A stretch of DNA of 64,000 nt from Sulfitobacter sp. SK011 (GTDB lineage Bacteria; Pseudomonadota; Alphaproteobacteria; Rhodobacterales; Rhodobacteraceae), in contig NZ_CP025803.1 of NCBI RefSeq assembly GCF_003352065.1, positions 2,831,574 to 2,895,573 of the forward strand. The letters run 5' to 3'. A program made the translations under genes and the position numbers. The notes under the pieces were generated by a model. That model was not told where the DNA came from, made no database searches, and saw only the letters and a list, made by a program, of their open reading frames with translations. This document shows, one piece after another, positions 45,549-55,274 of this stretch. Position 1 is the first letter of the stretch, and each line of letters begins with the position of its first letter.

Positions 45549-45574
45549 AAAGGGCACCGCCTTGGGTGCCCTTT
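45549..45574. terminator. Bidirectional intrinsic terminator
   Basis: AAAGGGCACC and GGTGCCCTTT form a perfect 10-bp stem around a short GCCTTG loop, with A-runs and T-runs on the two sides. It serves the lipoprotein gene (plus) and degP (minus). Confidence 0.88.
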
Positions 45575-45596
45575 GAAGTTTATATGTGTAGTTCGG

Positions 45597-47081
45597 TCAG
45601 TCGCCAAGCGACAGCGCCACAAACCGCGGATCGCCGGCCCGACGCACCAACAGCAAAAGCGACTTGCGCCCGCCGTCCTTGGCGGCTTTGACCCGCGCTT
45701 CCAAATCATCAATGGCTGACACTTTCTGCTGCCCGGCTTCGGTGATGATATCGCCCGAACGCAGGCCTTTTTCATAAGCCTCTGACGCCTCGTCCACCTC
45801 AGTGACCGCAAGGCCTTCCATTGTGGCATCCGCGCCCAACTCTTCGCGCAGCGCATCCGTGAGCGGCGTCAGGGTCAGACCCAGAATCGATTTATTTTCG
45901 GGTTCGCTGCCCTCATCCGGCGCACCGTCGTCTGTTTCGGCTGATGCTTCGGAATCTGCATCTTCCCGGCGACCCAAAACCACTTTGATGGTCTGGCTCT
46001 TGCCCTCACGCAAAACGGTGACACGCACTGCCGCGCCCACAGGGCTGTTGCCGACCTGACGGACCAGACCGCGCGTGTCAGCCACGGAAACCCCATCAAA
46101 GGACACGATGACATCGCCTGTCATCAGCCCCGCTTCTTTGGCAGGACCTTCGGGCACATCCGTGATCAGCGCCCCCTCAGCCTTGTCCAGACCCATCGCA
46201 TCCGCAACGTCCTTGGTCACGTCCTGAATGCGCACACCAAGCCAGCCGCGGCGGGTCTCACCAAATTCCTTGAGCTGGTCAACCACGCGGGTCACAACAT
46301 TGGATGCCATGGAAAAGCCGATCCCGATAGACCCGCCATTGGGTGACAGGATTGCGGTATTCACGCCAATCACGTCGCCGTCCATGTTGAAAAGCGGCCC
46401 GCCCGAGTTGCCCCGGTTGATCGCGGCATCCGTCTGAATGTAATCATCATAGGTCCCCGACAGCGCCCGGTTGCGTGCCGAAACGATGCCCGCAGAGACC
46501 GAAAAACCCTGACCCAGCGGATTGCCCATCGCAATGACCCAATCGCCCACGCGCGAGGCGTTGCTGTCGCCAAAGCTCACAAACGGCAGCGGCGTGTCTG
46601 TTTCGACTTTCAGCAATGCAATGTCTGTCTTTGGGTCCGTGCCAATAACCTTGGCAATCAATTCCTCACCCGAGAAGAACTCAATCGTGATCTCATCCGC
46701 GCCCTCGATGACGTGGTTGTTGGTGACAACAAAACCGTCCTCTGAAATCACGAACCCGGACCCAAGCGCCGAAGACCGGCGCGCGCGCGGTTCTTCGCCG
46801 TCATTGTTGCGGTCCTGAAATTCACGGAAAAAATCTTCAAAAGGAGAGCCTTCGGGGACGATCCCCTGCGGTCCGGTGCGACCTGCAACAACGGTCGACG
46901 TTGTGATGTTCACCACCGACGGGCTGATTTGTTCGGCCAAAGGTGCCAGGCTTTCGGGTTTGGCAAAGGCCGTAACCGCCTGAACAGCGATAAATGCAAT
47001 CGTCAAAAGGCTTAGGAGAAGCGCCCTGAAAACAAAGGCTTCTTGGAAAGGTCGTGCCTGAGCTTGCGCCTGTGGCTGCAT
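45597..47081 (-). CDS. degP: Do-family periplasmic serine endoprotease
   Basis: 494 residues, HtrA/DegP/DegQ group (MucD-like). N-terminal signal/anchor FRALLLSLLTIAFIAVQAVTAFA. Protease domain with the full triad: His123 in TNNHVIEG, Asp153 in TDIALLKVE, Ser226 in NRGNSGGPLF. Two PDZ domains follow (about 260-350 and 400-490: GWLGVRIQDVTKDVADAMGL and LPLRSGDIITEAGQQKVS-like GLRSGDIITEAGQQKVSAI). It degrades or refolds misfolded periplasmic proteins. Last of hflK-hflC-DUF2065-degP. The exact Deg name is by similarity. Confidence 0.93.
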   Translation of the reverse strand: MQPQAQAQARPFQEAFVFRALLLSLLTIAFIAVQAVTAFAKPESLAPLAEQISPSVVNITTSTVVAGRTGPQGIVPEGSPFEDFFREFQDRNNDGEEPRARRSSALGSGFVISEDGFVVTNNHVIEGADEITIEFFSGEELIAKVIGTDPKTDIALLKVETDTPLPFVSFGDSNASRVGDWVIAMGNPLGQGFSVSAGIVSARNRALSGTYDDYIQTDAAINRGNSGGPLFNMDGDVIGVNTAILSPNGGSIGIGFSMASNVVTRVVDQLKEFGETRRGWLGVRIQDVTKDVADAMGLDKAEGALITDVPEGPAKEAGLMTGDVIVSFDGVSVADTRGLVRQVGNSPVGAAVRVTVLREGKSQTIKVVLGRREDADSEASAETDDGAPDEGSEPENKSILGLTLTPLTDALREELGADATMEGLAVTEVDEASEAYEKGLRSGDIITEAGQQKVSAIDDLEARVKAAKDGGRKSLLLLVRRAGDPRFVALSLGD

Positions 47082-47254
47082 TGGTAATCTCCTGCTGGAT
47101 AGTCGTGGGGTCCCTTGACCCGAAACCGTTTCGCGACAGAGTGCATCCTGCCTCGTTGCACCGCAACATTAAACATACGCCTGATCACGGGCATTTCAAC
47201 TCGGCAGATAATGTTGTGATCGCCAAAAACCGCAAATCATCTTCGCCCGGCGGC

Positions 47255-47449
47255 TCAGACCCCGATCTGGAACGCAAGCCAGACCAGGACAAGCCCGGCC
47301 AGCACCACCAGCGCGCCGATCTGGCGCACCGCCGATTGCGGCATCTCGCTTAATATCTCAAGCATCCGTTCCAAAAGCGAAGGGGCCAGTGCATAGACCA
47401 GCCCCTCCAAAATCATCACCAACCCAAGGGCCAGCAAAAGGAGCGTCAA
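47255..47449 (-). CDS. DUF2065 small membrane protein
   Basis: 64 residues, two hydrophobic helices: LLLALGLVMILEGLVYALAPSLLERMLEIL and IGALVVLAGLVLVWLAFQI, with the P.....R.M......P....R..G pattern of DUF2065 (YjeT). It overlaps the hflC stop by 4 bp, and DUF2065 genes are regularly found next to hflKC. Function unknown, possibly tied to the FtsH/HflKC membrane protease complex. Confidence 0.9.
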   Translation of the reverse strand: MTLLLLALGLVMILEGLVYALAPSLLERMLEILSEMPQSAVRQIGALVVLAGLVLVWLAFQIGV

Positions 47450-48345
47450 TTGCGCTCGCCTTCACCTGGACGGCCACCCCGCTCGGACCGCAGATAGTCA
47501 AAGAACTCGCTGTCAGTAGACAGAACCATAGAGGAATTGTCGCCTTTCATTGCTTGTTCATAGGCCGTCAGAGACCGATAGAATTCAAAGAATTCCTGGT
47601 TTTTCCCATAGGCTTGCGCAAATATCTTGTTGCGTTCAGCATCTGCTTCACCTTCGATGATACGTGCATCGCGGCGCGCCTCGGACAGAATCTCTTCGTA
47701 GGTCCGATCCGCAAGCGCGATCACACGTTGCGCGGCTTCCTGACCGCGCGCCCGTTCATCGGTTGCCTCGCGGTCCCGTTCCGCAATCATCCGTTTCAGC
47801 GTCGCATCGAAGTTCTGTTCCGGCAGGTTGGTCTGGCGCAGACGCACATCCACAACCCTGAGGCCCAATACAGAAGCCCGCGCGTCGGCACGTTCGCGGA
47901 TCTGATCCATCAAGGCAGAGCGTTCTGGTGACAGAATGGTGTTTGATGTCACACCTTGTGAACCCAGAACCGCCCGCAGCTGGGATTCCATGATACCGCT
48001 GAGATCGCTTTCAGCCTGACGTTCACCGCCCGCGCCAATCGCCTGACGATACTGCACAATGTCGTTGATCCGGTACATGACGAATGCGTCAATTTCCAAA
48101 CGCCGGTCATCCGCAGGTGTCACTTCGAAAACCGGGGTTTGCAGCGTCAGAATACGGTCTTCAAACCGCACGATTTCGTCCAGCAGCGGCACTTTAAAGC
48201 CGATACCGGGGTCAATCCGCACCTGCTTGATCTGGCCAAAACGCAGCACCAGTACCTTTTCACGTTCATCCACGACAAAAATCGAGGACAGCACAGCCAC
48301 AAGGGCAATGACCACAATAGGGATCAAAAATCCAGCCTTACGCAT
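47446..48345 (-). CDS. hflC: FtsH protease modulator HflC
   Basis: 299 residues: an N-terminal membrane anchor (GFLIPIVVIALVAVLSSIFVVDEREKVLVLRFGQI), then a Band 7/SPFH domain (DPGIGFKVPLLDEIVRFEDRILTLQTP, DAFVMYRINDIVQYRQAIG) and a helical tail. With HflK it forms large membrane rings around FtsH. The start overlaps the hflK stop (TAATG) and the stop overlaps the DUF2065 start. Confidence 0.96.
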   Translation of the reverse strand: MRKAGFLIPIVVIALVAVLSSIFVVDEREKVLVLRFGQIKQVRIDPGIGFKVPLLDEIVRFEDRILTLQTPVFEVTPADDRRLEIDAFVMYRINDIVQYRQAIGAGGERQAESDLSGIMESQLRAVLGSQGVTSNTILSPERSALMDQIRERADARASVLGLRVVDVRLRQTNLPEQNFDATLKRMIAERDREATDERARGQEAAQRVIALADRTYEEILSEARRDARIIEGEADAERNKIFAQAYGKNQEFFEFYRSLTAYEQAMKGDNSSMVLSTDSEFFDYLRSERGGRPGEGERN

Positions 48346-49559
48346 TAGTTTGACCCTCCAGAGTTGCGACGTAACTCATTGAGCGGCAGATACGGCACAA
48401 TGCCCTGCCCGCTGCCACCACCAGCGCCGCTTTCAAGAATGATCTTGTCCACATCACCCAACACTTTTTCCATGGTTTCGATATAGAGACGCTTGCGCGT
48501 GACGTCAGGGGCGTCCTCATATTCGGTCAAAACCGCTTCAAAACGGCTCGCTTCACCCACCGCATCGTTCACGACGCGCGCACGGTAGCCTTCTGCGGCC
48601 TCAAGCAATTGCGCCGATGCACCACGGGCCTCGGCGGTTTTACGGTTGGCATAGGCGTCCGCCTGACGTTCGACCCGGTCGCGTTCTTGTTCGGCGGCTT
48701 GCACATCACGGAACGCATCCACAACAGATTGCGCTGATGTCTGACCAGATGCATTGGTCACCTGCACCGTTTGCTGGGGCGGGTCGACCTTGTTGACGTT
48801 GACACGCAGCACATTGATGCCAGTTTCGCGGTTGTCCAATGTCGTCTGGATCAGTTCCTTGACCCGGTCGGCGACAACGCCACGATCGCGGTTCAGGATC
48901 GGTGCCAGTTCGGATTGCGCAATCACTTCGCGCATCGCTGATTCAGCAATAGCGCCTACAGCCGTTTCCGGGTCGCGCAGGGAAAACTTGAAATCTTTGG
49001 CATTCTTGATGTTCCACACCACCTGAAAATCAATGTCTACGATGTTCTCATCCGTGGTCAGCATCAGACCTTCATTGTCGGAATTGCCACTGCGCACACC
49101 CAGGTTTTCGGTGCGGTTGGTCGTCACATCAAACACTTCCGCCGTGACAACAGGCCATGGGGCAAAGTTCAAACCCTCGGTACCGATTGACGAGAACTTG
49201 CCCAGGAAGAGTTCAATTGACTGTTGTTCGGGACGCACTGTGTAAAAGCTCGCAAACCCCCAAAGCACAACACCCGCCAGCAGGCCAAGGCCCACAGTGC
49301 CGCGTGTCAGTATCGGACCACCGGTACCGCGATTGCCACCACCGCCCGGACCACCCGTGCGGTCACGACCACCACCGCCCATCAGGACGCGCAGTTGTTC
49401 CTGGCCCTTTTTCACCAGATCATCTATTTCGGGCATTTGCGGTTTGTCACCGCCAGGACCACGCCCGCCGCCGCTTTTGCCGTTGGAGCGATCATCACCA
49501 CCGCCACCTTTCCCGTTGTCACCGCCGCCGCCCCAAGGACCGCCTGTATTGCCTGCCAT
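48345..49559 (-). CDS. hflK: FtsH protease modulator HflK
   Basis: 404 residues. A Gly/Asp/Asn-rich N-terminus (residues 1-35 nearly all small residues, another glycine run near 75-95) precedes one membrane helix (RGTVGLGLLAGVVLWGFASFYTVRPEQQSIELFLGKF), then a SPFH domain and coiled coil. Partner of HflC in the HflKC complex. The low-complexity N-terminus is a normal HflK trait. It is the first gene of the operon. Confidence 0.96.
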   Translation of the reverse strand: MAGNTGGPWGGGGDNGKGGGGDDRSNGKSGGGRGPGGDKPQMPEIDDLVKKGQEQLRVLMGGGGRDRTGGPGGGGNRGTGGPILTRGTVGLGLLAGVVLWGFASFYTVRPEQQSIELFLGKFSSIGTEGLNFAPWPVVTAEVFDVTTNRTENLGVRSGNSDNEGLMLTTDENIVDIDFQVVWNIKNAKDFKFSLRDPETAVGAIAESAMREVIAQSELAPILNRDRGVVADRVKELIQTTLDNRETGINVLRVNVNKVDPPQQTVQVTNASGQTSAQSVVDAFRDVQAAEQERDRVERQADAYANRKTAEARGASAQLLEAAEGYRARVVNDAVGEASRFEAVLTEYEDAPDVTRKRLYIETMEKVLGDVDKIILESGAGGGSGQGIVPYLPLNELRRNSGGSN

Positions 49560-49638
49560 CTAAGTCTTTCCCCTCATCTGCCGCGCTTCGCGGCGTAATC
49601 TCGATCTTGTTACAAAATTGTGCGTTAAACTGTGAAAA

Positions 49639-51114
49639 TCAAGCGGTGCGCATCGGATTGCGCATCGTAACCAGTTCTTCGGACATGGTTGGATGCACCG
49701 CACATGTCGCGTCAAACTGTTCTTTGGTCAACTTTGCCTTTACTGCGATGCCTGCCAGTTGGATCAACTCACCGGCGTGCGGTGCGACGATATGACAGCC
49801 CAAAACGGTGCGATCTTTCTTGGATACCACCAGTTTCATCAGGACGCGATTTGGTTTGCCCGCAAAGGCGGTCTGCATGGGCCGGAACGACGTGCAGTAT
49901 ATCTCGACTTCTTCTTTGTCGCGCGCCTCTTCTTCGCTCATCCCCACTGTGCCCATTTCGGGCTGGGTAAAGATGGCCGAAGCAATCAGTTCGTGATCAA
50001 CCGGCGTTGGCTCAGCCGCAAAGACAGTTTGTACAAACGCCATCCCCTCGCGGATCGCCACCGGCGTCAGGTTGACCCGGTTCGTCACATCGCCAATCGC
50101 ATAGATTGATGGCACCCCGGTCTGACTGTATTCATTCACCACGACCTCGCCCCGGCGACCGATACTGACGCCGATTTCCTCAAGCCCCATCTCGCGGCTC
50201 GACGGATCACGCCCGGTGGCAAACATCACCATATCGAACACCTTTTCGGTGCCATTGGTGGATTTGACCCAGATCGGACCCTTACGGCTGCCTTTGGCAC
50301 CTGATTTGCCCGGAATATCCCGGCGCTGCTGCGCAGATGCGCCCATTGCAGCATCAGATGCAGTTGGCATTGGCCCGTCCTTGTGGTCAGCGGCCAGCGA
50401 CATTTCGACAATATTTGTGCCCAGATGCAAATCAACGCCGTTTTCCCGCATCGATTCTGCAACCAGCCCGCGTGCTTCATCGTCAAAGCCGCGCAAAATT
50501 TGTGCGCCGCGATAATATTGTGTGACCTCAACACCCAAGCCGTTCATAATACAGGCAAATTCGCACGCGATATAGCCGCCACCGATGATCAGCATCGACT
50601 TGGGCAATTCATCCAGATGAAAGATATCATCTGACACAATGCCCAGATCGGCATTTGGCAGATCGGGACGCACCGGATGGCCGCCTGTGGCAATCAGGAT
50701 ATGTTTGGCTGTCTTGGTTTCACCGCCCGACAACGCAACGGTATGCGCGTCCTTAAGCGTCGCACGCGCATCGAAGGTATCAACGCCGGAGCTTTTCAAA
50801 AGATTTCGGTACACCCCTTCAAGGCGGTCCAGTTCACTGTGCAGCTTGCCCCGAAACGCGGACCAATCAAAACCACCGGCCTTGTGATCCCAACCATAGG
50901 CATGCGCCTCGTCGACCACATGCGCATATTCAGAGGCAAATACCATCAGCTTTTTCGGCACACAGCCCCGTATCACGCAGGTCCCGCCATAGCGGTCATG
51001 CTCGGCCAGCCCAACCCGTGCGCCATGTTCGCCAGCGGCCACCCGTGCCGCACGTACGCCGCCCGACCCGCCACCGATGACAAACAGATCATAATCAAAT
51101 TCAGTTTTGGCCAT
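49639..51114 (-). CDS. gor: Glutathione-disulfide reductase
   Basis: 491 residues. FAD motif DYDLFVIGGGSGGVRAARVAA; redox-active disulfide GGTCVIRGCVPKKLMVFASEY (Cys46/Cys51); NADPH motif MLIIGGGYIACEFACIMNGLG; dimer interface with HP near the C-terminus (TCAVHPTMSEELVTMRNP). Relatives are about 450 residues; here about 37 extra residues (243-279, coded at 50278-50388) of Ala/Ser/Gly/Lys-rich sequence break the NADPH domain. Keeps glutathione reduced in the cytosol. Follows rpiA by 12 bp. Confidence 0.95.
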   Translation of the reverse strand: MAKTEFDYDLFVIGGGSGGVRAARVAAGEHGARVGLAEHDRYGGTCVIRGCVPKKLMVFASEYAHVVDEAHAYGWDHKAGGFDWSAFRGKLHSELDRLEGVYRNLLKSSGVDTFDARATLKDAHTVALSGGETKTAKHILIATGGHPVRPDLPNADLGIVSDDIFHLDELPKSMLIIGGGYIACEFACIMNGLGVEVTQYYRGAQILRGFDDEARGLVAESMRENGVDLHLGTNIVEMSLAADHKDGPMPTASDAAMGASAQQRRDIPGKSGAKGSRKGPIWVKSTNGTEKVFDMVMFATGRDPSSREMGLEEIGVSIGRRGEVVVNEYSQTGVPSIYAIGDVTNRVNLTPVAIREGMAFVQTVFAAEPTPVDHELIASAIFTQPEMGTVGMSEEEARDKEEVEIYCTSFRPMQTAFAGKPNRVLMKLVVSKKDRTVLGCHIVAPHAGELIQLAGIAVKAKLTKEQFDATCAVHPTMSEELVTMRNPMRTA

Positions 51115-51126
51115 GCCTTGCGTTCC

Positions 51127-51915
51127 TCAGTCAGATAGATCGGAAAACAGATTGTCGGATTCAACGAAATCTACACGCTCTGTTGCCACGGTACCCTCAT
51201 TTATATCGCGCACCTCGACCCTGCCATCCCCATAGCCGATCACAACCGTGTCACAAATGTCGATAAACAGCCCGTTTTCCACGACCCCCGGCATCTGGTT
51301 CAGCACCAGCGCAAGTTGCCGCGGATTGCCGATACGCCTCAGGTGCAGATCGAGGATATGATTGCCCTCATCGGTGATAAACGGCACCTCGCCATTCATC
51401 CGCAGCGACGACGTGCGCCCCAGCACATCCATGCTGATCAATGTTTCCTCAACCAGCGCCTGCGTGGTTTGCCAGCCAAACGGAATGACTTCGATGGGCA
51501 GGGGAAATGCCCCAAGGCTTTCGACCTCTTTGCCAATATCGGCAATCACCACCATTTGGTCGCTTGCGGTCGCCACGATCTTTTCCTGCAAAAGCGCGCC
51601 ACCGCCGCCTTTGATCAGGTTCAGGTCACCGTCAAATTCGTCCGCGCCGTCAATGGTCAGGTCCAGCCACTTCGCTTCATCCAGCGATATCACCTCAATG
51701 CCCACACCGCGCGCCAGTTCCGCAGTGCGCGTCGACGTTGGCACGCCTTTGATCCTGAGGCCATCATCACGGACCATTTCGCCCAGACAACGCACCAGCC
51801 ACGCCGCAGTGGAGCCAGTACCCAGACCTACGCGCATGCCGTCTTCAACAAATTGCGCCGCGCGTTTGGCGGCCACAAATTTTGCCTTATCAATCGGCGA
51901 CAGTTCTCCAGCCAT
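51127..51915 (-). CDS. rpiA: Ribose-5-phosphate isomerase A
   Basis: 262 residues. Interconverts ribose-5-P and ribulose-5-P in the pentose phosphate and Calvin-type pathways. Motifs: AAKRAAQFVEDGMRVGLGTGSTAAWLVRCLGEM, IDGADEFDGDLNLIKGGGGALLQEKIVATAS and a C-terminal GVVENGLFIDICDTVVIG. The catalytic Glu and Lys are in the INGGGGA-type loop region. Upstream of gor on the same strand. Confidence 0.97.
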   Translation of the reverse strand: MAGELSPIDKAKFVAAKRAAQFVEDGMRVGLGTGSTAAWLVRCLGEMVRDDGLRIKGVPTSTRTAELARGVGIEVISLDEAKWLDLTIDGADEFDGDLNLIKGGGGALLQEKIVATASDQMVVIADIGKEVESLGAFPLPIEVIPFGWQTTQALVEETLISMDVLGRTSSLRMNGEVPFITDEGNHILDLHLRRIGNPRQLALVLNQMPGVVENGLFIDICDTVVIGYGDGRVEVRDINEGTVATERVDFVESDNLFSDLSD

Positions 51916-52065
51916 GGCAGCGACTCCCTTGCGGCATTTTCGTTCTTATAGGTGCCTTGGCAGCCATGCGCGACCCCTTGGGACATGCAAATGTGCACAG
52001 AAACAGCGACTCCAAAGAAATTCTCTTAAACTTTCTCATAACCACGGCGCAAAGGAACCCGCCGC

Positions 52066-53036
52066 GTGCCTGACCACTTCGACAACATAACAGACTGGTT
52101 GCTGGCCCAATCGCTCAGAGATGAGCCAATTGCAGACACCGTAAAAGAAATGGCAGCCCGGCTTGTCGGGTGCGGCATTGCAATTTCGCGGATCAGCATT
52201 GGGCGGTCGATCCTGCATCCGGTAATTGGTGTCATTGAGATGCGCTGGACACGCGACAGCGGCCAGGTCACCACCCGATGCCATCCCAGAAGCTACGCGA
52301 ATATTGTCGAGCAAATGGAAAACCCGCTTATCGATCTAATCAAAAGCAACCGTGATCGCCTATATTCCGATCTCACCGATCCAGATGAGGTCGCGCTATG
52401 ATATGTTTGCACAACTGGCGTCAAAAGGGACCACCGGGTACGCGGCATTCAAACGTAGCTTTGGCATGCCGCAAGTCCTTGAGACAATCGTAGCAACAGA
52501 ATTTCGTGGGGCTATCTTGTCGTTTTCCACAGATCGTTCCACCGGGTTATAACAGCCGGAGCTGGCGGGGATTGAACGGCTGATCACGCCGCTTTGCACC
52601 TGTATCAGAGTGGACAACGACCAATTGCTAACATCGGCAGTTTTGGAAACCTATCTGGGCCCCATATCCGGGCAACAGATTTTAGCCGGACATATCGAAC
52701 GCGGTGACGGCCAGCAAATCGATTGCGCGTCCGAAACATGCGAATAGGAAACGAAAAAGCGACGGTTTGCCAGAATTTGATTTCGGCATTGCCCTGAATG
52801 TCGGGTCAGTGATCTACGGCAATGTCGGCACGGCCAAACGGCTGGACTTCACCGCGACCGGTGCCGCCGTGGGCCTTGCCAGCCGGATCGAAGGGCTGAC
52901 CCGTGATCTTGAGGTGCCTCTGATTGCCACAGCAGATTTCGCAGAAGTGTGCGATGTGACAGCGAAACAGCTCGGCCCGTATCCGATCCGGGGCTTTTGC
53001 GGTGCGGTCGAGCTTGTCACCTATACGCTAAGCTGA
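52066..53036 (+). pseudogene. Degraded adenylate/guanylate cyclase gene
   Basis: Three consecutive reading frames carry parts of one cyclase gene. Frame 1 (52066-52401) has the N-terminal sensor part, PDHFDNITDWLLAQSLRDEPI. A second frame takes over near 52380 (YDMFAQLASKGTTGY...) and meets an in-frame TAA at 52550, then continues ELAGIERLITPLCTC ... VLETYLGPISGQQILAGHIERGDGQQI to about 52735. A third frame (52740-53036) holds the C-terminal cyclase part, FDFGIALNVGSVIYGNVGTAKRLDFTATGAAVGLASRIEGL. Between the last two, roughly 65-70 residues with the metal-binding aspartates are missing. At least two frameshifts, a stop and a deletion make it non-functional. Confidence 0.88.
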
Positions 53037-53100
53037 AAACAGGGTGCCAAGCGTCGCTTTTGATGTGTGCGCGATTGCGCTTGCGCGGTAAGACTGCGCC

Positions 53101-53796
53101 ATGACCTATGTGCTGCACTATGCCCCTGATAACGCATCCTTGATCATCCGCCTTGCGCTTGAGCATGCCGGGCTGAATTTCCGCACGGTGTTGGTGGACC
53201 GCACCAACGCAGAACAGACCAAGCCACCCTACCGTGCGCTGAACCCCAATGGGTTGATCCCGGTGCTGGAAACGCCGCACGGGCCGCTGTTTGAAACCGG
53301 CGCGATACTGCTTTGGCTTGCCGATACCCATGGCGGCCTTGGCCCGGCACCGACAGATCCGGCACGTGGCGATTTCCTGAAGTGGCTGTTTTTTGTCAGC
53401 AACACCATTCACCCGGCGTTGCGGATGTTGTTCTATCCTGAAAAGTTCATTGCAGCCGACAGTGCAACCGCCCTGCGCCACGGTTTGCAACACCATTTGC
53501 ACATCAGTTTTGGTGCACTGGATCAGGTTGCCGCAACCAAACCCGCATGGCTTGGCGCTCTGGACCCCACTGTTCTTGATTTCTATATTGCCGGTGTCCT
53601 GCGCTGGCCCGCGCTTTATCCGCGTGATGCCGACCGCTCCTGGTTTGATCTGTCCCGCTATCCAGCCCTTGCGCAGCTTTGTGCGCATCTTGAAACACTG
53701 CCCTGCACCCACGCCTTGCAAAACGCCGAAGGTCTGGGTGATACACCCTTCACTGCACCCCATCCCCCCACGCCACCAGAAGGCAGCGCCATATAA
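53101..53796 (+). CDS. Glutathione S-transferase
   Basis: 231 residues. Thioredoxin-like N-terminus TYVLHYAPDNASLIIRLALEHAGLNFRTVLVDR, KPPYRALNPNGLIPVLETPHG and LFETGAILLWLAD; a helical C-terminal domain follows with FLKWLFFVSNTIHPALR. Probably a beta-class-like GST of unknown substrate. Its TAA overlaps the sdaA start (TAATG), so the two are co-translated. Confidence 0.9.
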   Translation: MTYVLHYAPDNASLIIRLALEHAGLNFRTVLVDRTNAEQTKPPYRALNPNGLIPVLETPHGPLFETGAILLWLADTHGGLGPAPTDPARGDFLKWLFFVSNTIHPALRMLFYPEKFIAADSATALRHGLQHHLHISFGALDQVAATKPAWLGALDPTVLDFYIAGVLRWPALYPRDADRSWFDLSRYPALAQLCAHLETLPCTHALQNAEGLGDTPFTAPHPPTPPEGSAI

Positions 53797-55169
53797 TGTT
53801 TCTTTCGGTTTTCGATATGTTCAAGGTCGGCATTGGCCCGTCCTCATCCCACACAATGGGCCCAATGGTTGCCGCTGCACGTTTTCTGGACCTGATGCGC
53901 ACCTCTCCTTTCAACTTTGCCGGCCTGCGGGCATCGCTGCACGGATCGCTTGCGTTTACCGGTGTCGGCCACGCCACAGACCGCGCCACCATCCTTGGCC
54001 TCGCCGGGTTCACCCCGCAAGACTATGACGCCGAAAAGGCCGAAGCAGCGCTGCAGGCAATCAACAACACCCACCAGATCACTGTGCCGGACCTGCCAGC
54101 GCTGAAATTCGATCCCAAAACGGATATGATCTTTGACTATGATGTGAAACTCACCGGCCATGCCAATGGGATGATGCTGATGGCCACGGACGCCCAGGGC
54201 GACGTGGTGTTGCGCGAAACGTATTATTCCATCGGCGGCGGCTTTGTGATGACCGAGGCTGAACTTGCGGCGGGCAAGGACACAGACGAAGGCGCGCCGA
54301 TCCCCTACCCTTTTAAATCCGCTGCCGAAATGCTTGAGATGGCCAAGGCGTCCGGCAAAACCATCGCGGGCATGAAACGCGCCAACGAGGTGTCGCGCAA
54401 CGGCGAGGTGCATCTGCGCGAAGGATCAAAGCGCCTTTGGCAAGTGATGAACGACTGCATCAACCGCGGCTTGGAAACCGGCGGCACCCTGCCCGGTGGT
54501 CTGTCGGTCAAACGCCGCGCCAAGGGCATCCATGATGCGTTGCAGGCCGAACGCGGCATGAACCTGCAGGCACCCCATACGATCAACGACTGGATGAGCG
54601 TCTATGCCATGGCCGTGAACGAGGAAAACGCAGCCGGGGGGCAGGTCGTCACCGCGCCCACCAATGGAGCCGCAGGTGTGATGCCCGCGACCCTGCGCTA
54701 TTACCTCGACCATGTGCCCGGCGCATCCGAAAGCCACATCGAGGATTTCCTGCTGACCGCCGCCGCCATTGGTGGTCTGGTAAAATTCAACGCCTCAATC
54801 TCAGGTGCCGAGGCCGGGTGCCAGGCCGAGGTCGGATCGGCCGCTGCCATGTCTGCCGCAGGTCTGTGTGCGGTCATGGGTGGGACGCCAGAACAAGTTG
54901 AAAACGCGGCGGAAATCGCACTGGAACATCATCTCGGCATGACCTGTGATCCGATCAAAGGGTTGGTGCAGGTGCCGTGTATCGAACGCAATGGTCTGGG
55001 CGCGATCAAGGCTGTTTCTGCGGCATCTCTTGCGCTGCGCGGTGATGGCACGCATCTGGTGCCTTTGGATGCATGCATCGAAACCATGCGCCAGACCGGG
55101 GCGGATATGAGCGAAAAATATAAAGAAACTTCGCTTGGCGGCTTGGCGGTAAACGTCCCGAATTGTTGA
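53796..55169 (+). CDS. sdaA: L-serine ammonia-lyase (iron-sulfur type)
   Basis: 457 residues, single-chain bacterial L-serine dehydratase making pyruvate and ammonia. N-terminal beta domain: [26 protein letters not shown]. Alpha domain: [49 protein letters not shown] and [18 protein letters not shown], where the three cysteines bind the labile [4Fe-4S] cluster. Ends [12 protein letters not shown]. Overlaps the GST stop. Confidence 0.97.
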   Translation: MFLSVFDMFKVGIGPSSSHTMGPMVAAARFLDLMRTSPFNFAGLRASLHGSLAFTGVGHATDRATILGLAGFTPQDYDAEKAEAALQAINNTHQITVPDLPALKFDPKTDMIFDYDVKLTGHANGMMLMATDAQGDVVLRETYYSIGGGFVMTEAELAAGKDTDEGAPIPYPFKSAAEMLEMAKASGKTIAGMKRANEVSRNGEVHLREGSKRLWQVMNDCINRGLETGGTLPGGLSVKRRAKGIHDALQAERGMNLQAPHTINDWMSVYAMAVNEENAAGGQVVTAPTNGAAGVMPATLRYYLDHVPGASESHIEDFLLTAAAIGGLVKFNASISGAEAGCQAEVGSAAAMSAAGLCAVMGGTPEQVENAAEIALEHHLGMTCDPIKGLVQVPCIERNGLGAIKAVSAASLALRGDGTHLVPLDACIETMRQTGADMSEKYKETSLGGLAVNVPNC

Positions 55170-55274
55170 GGTGACAGGGGAACACAGCGTACAGCGTTGG
55201 CGCTCCAAAGACACGTGAACGCCACGCGCCCTGCACCCTTTGACAATTGCGTTCCCACCGCCCAATCATGGCCA

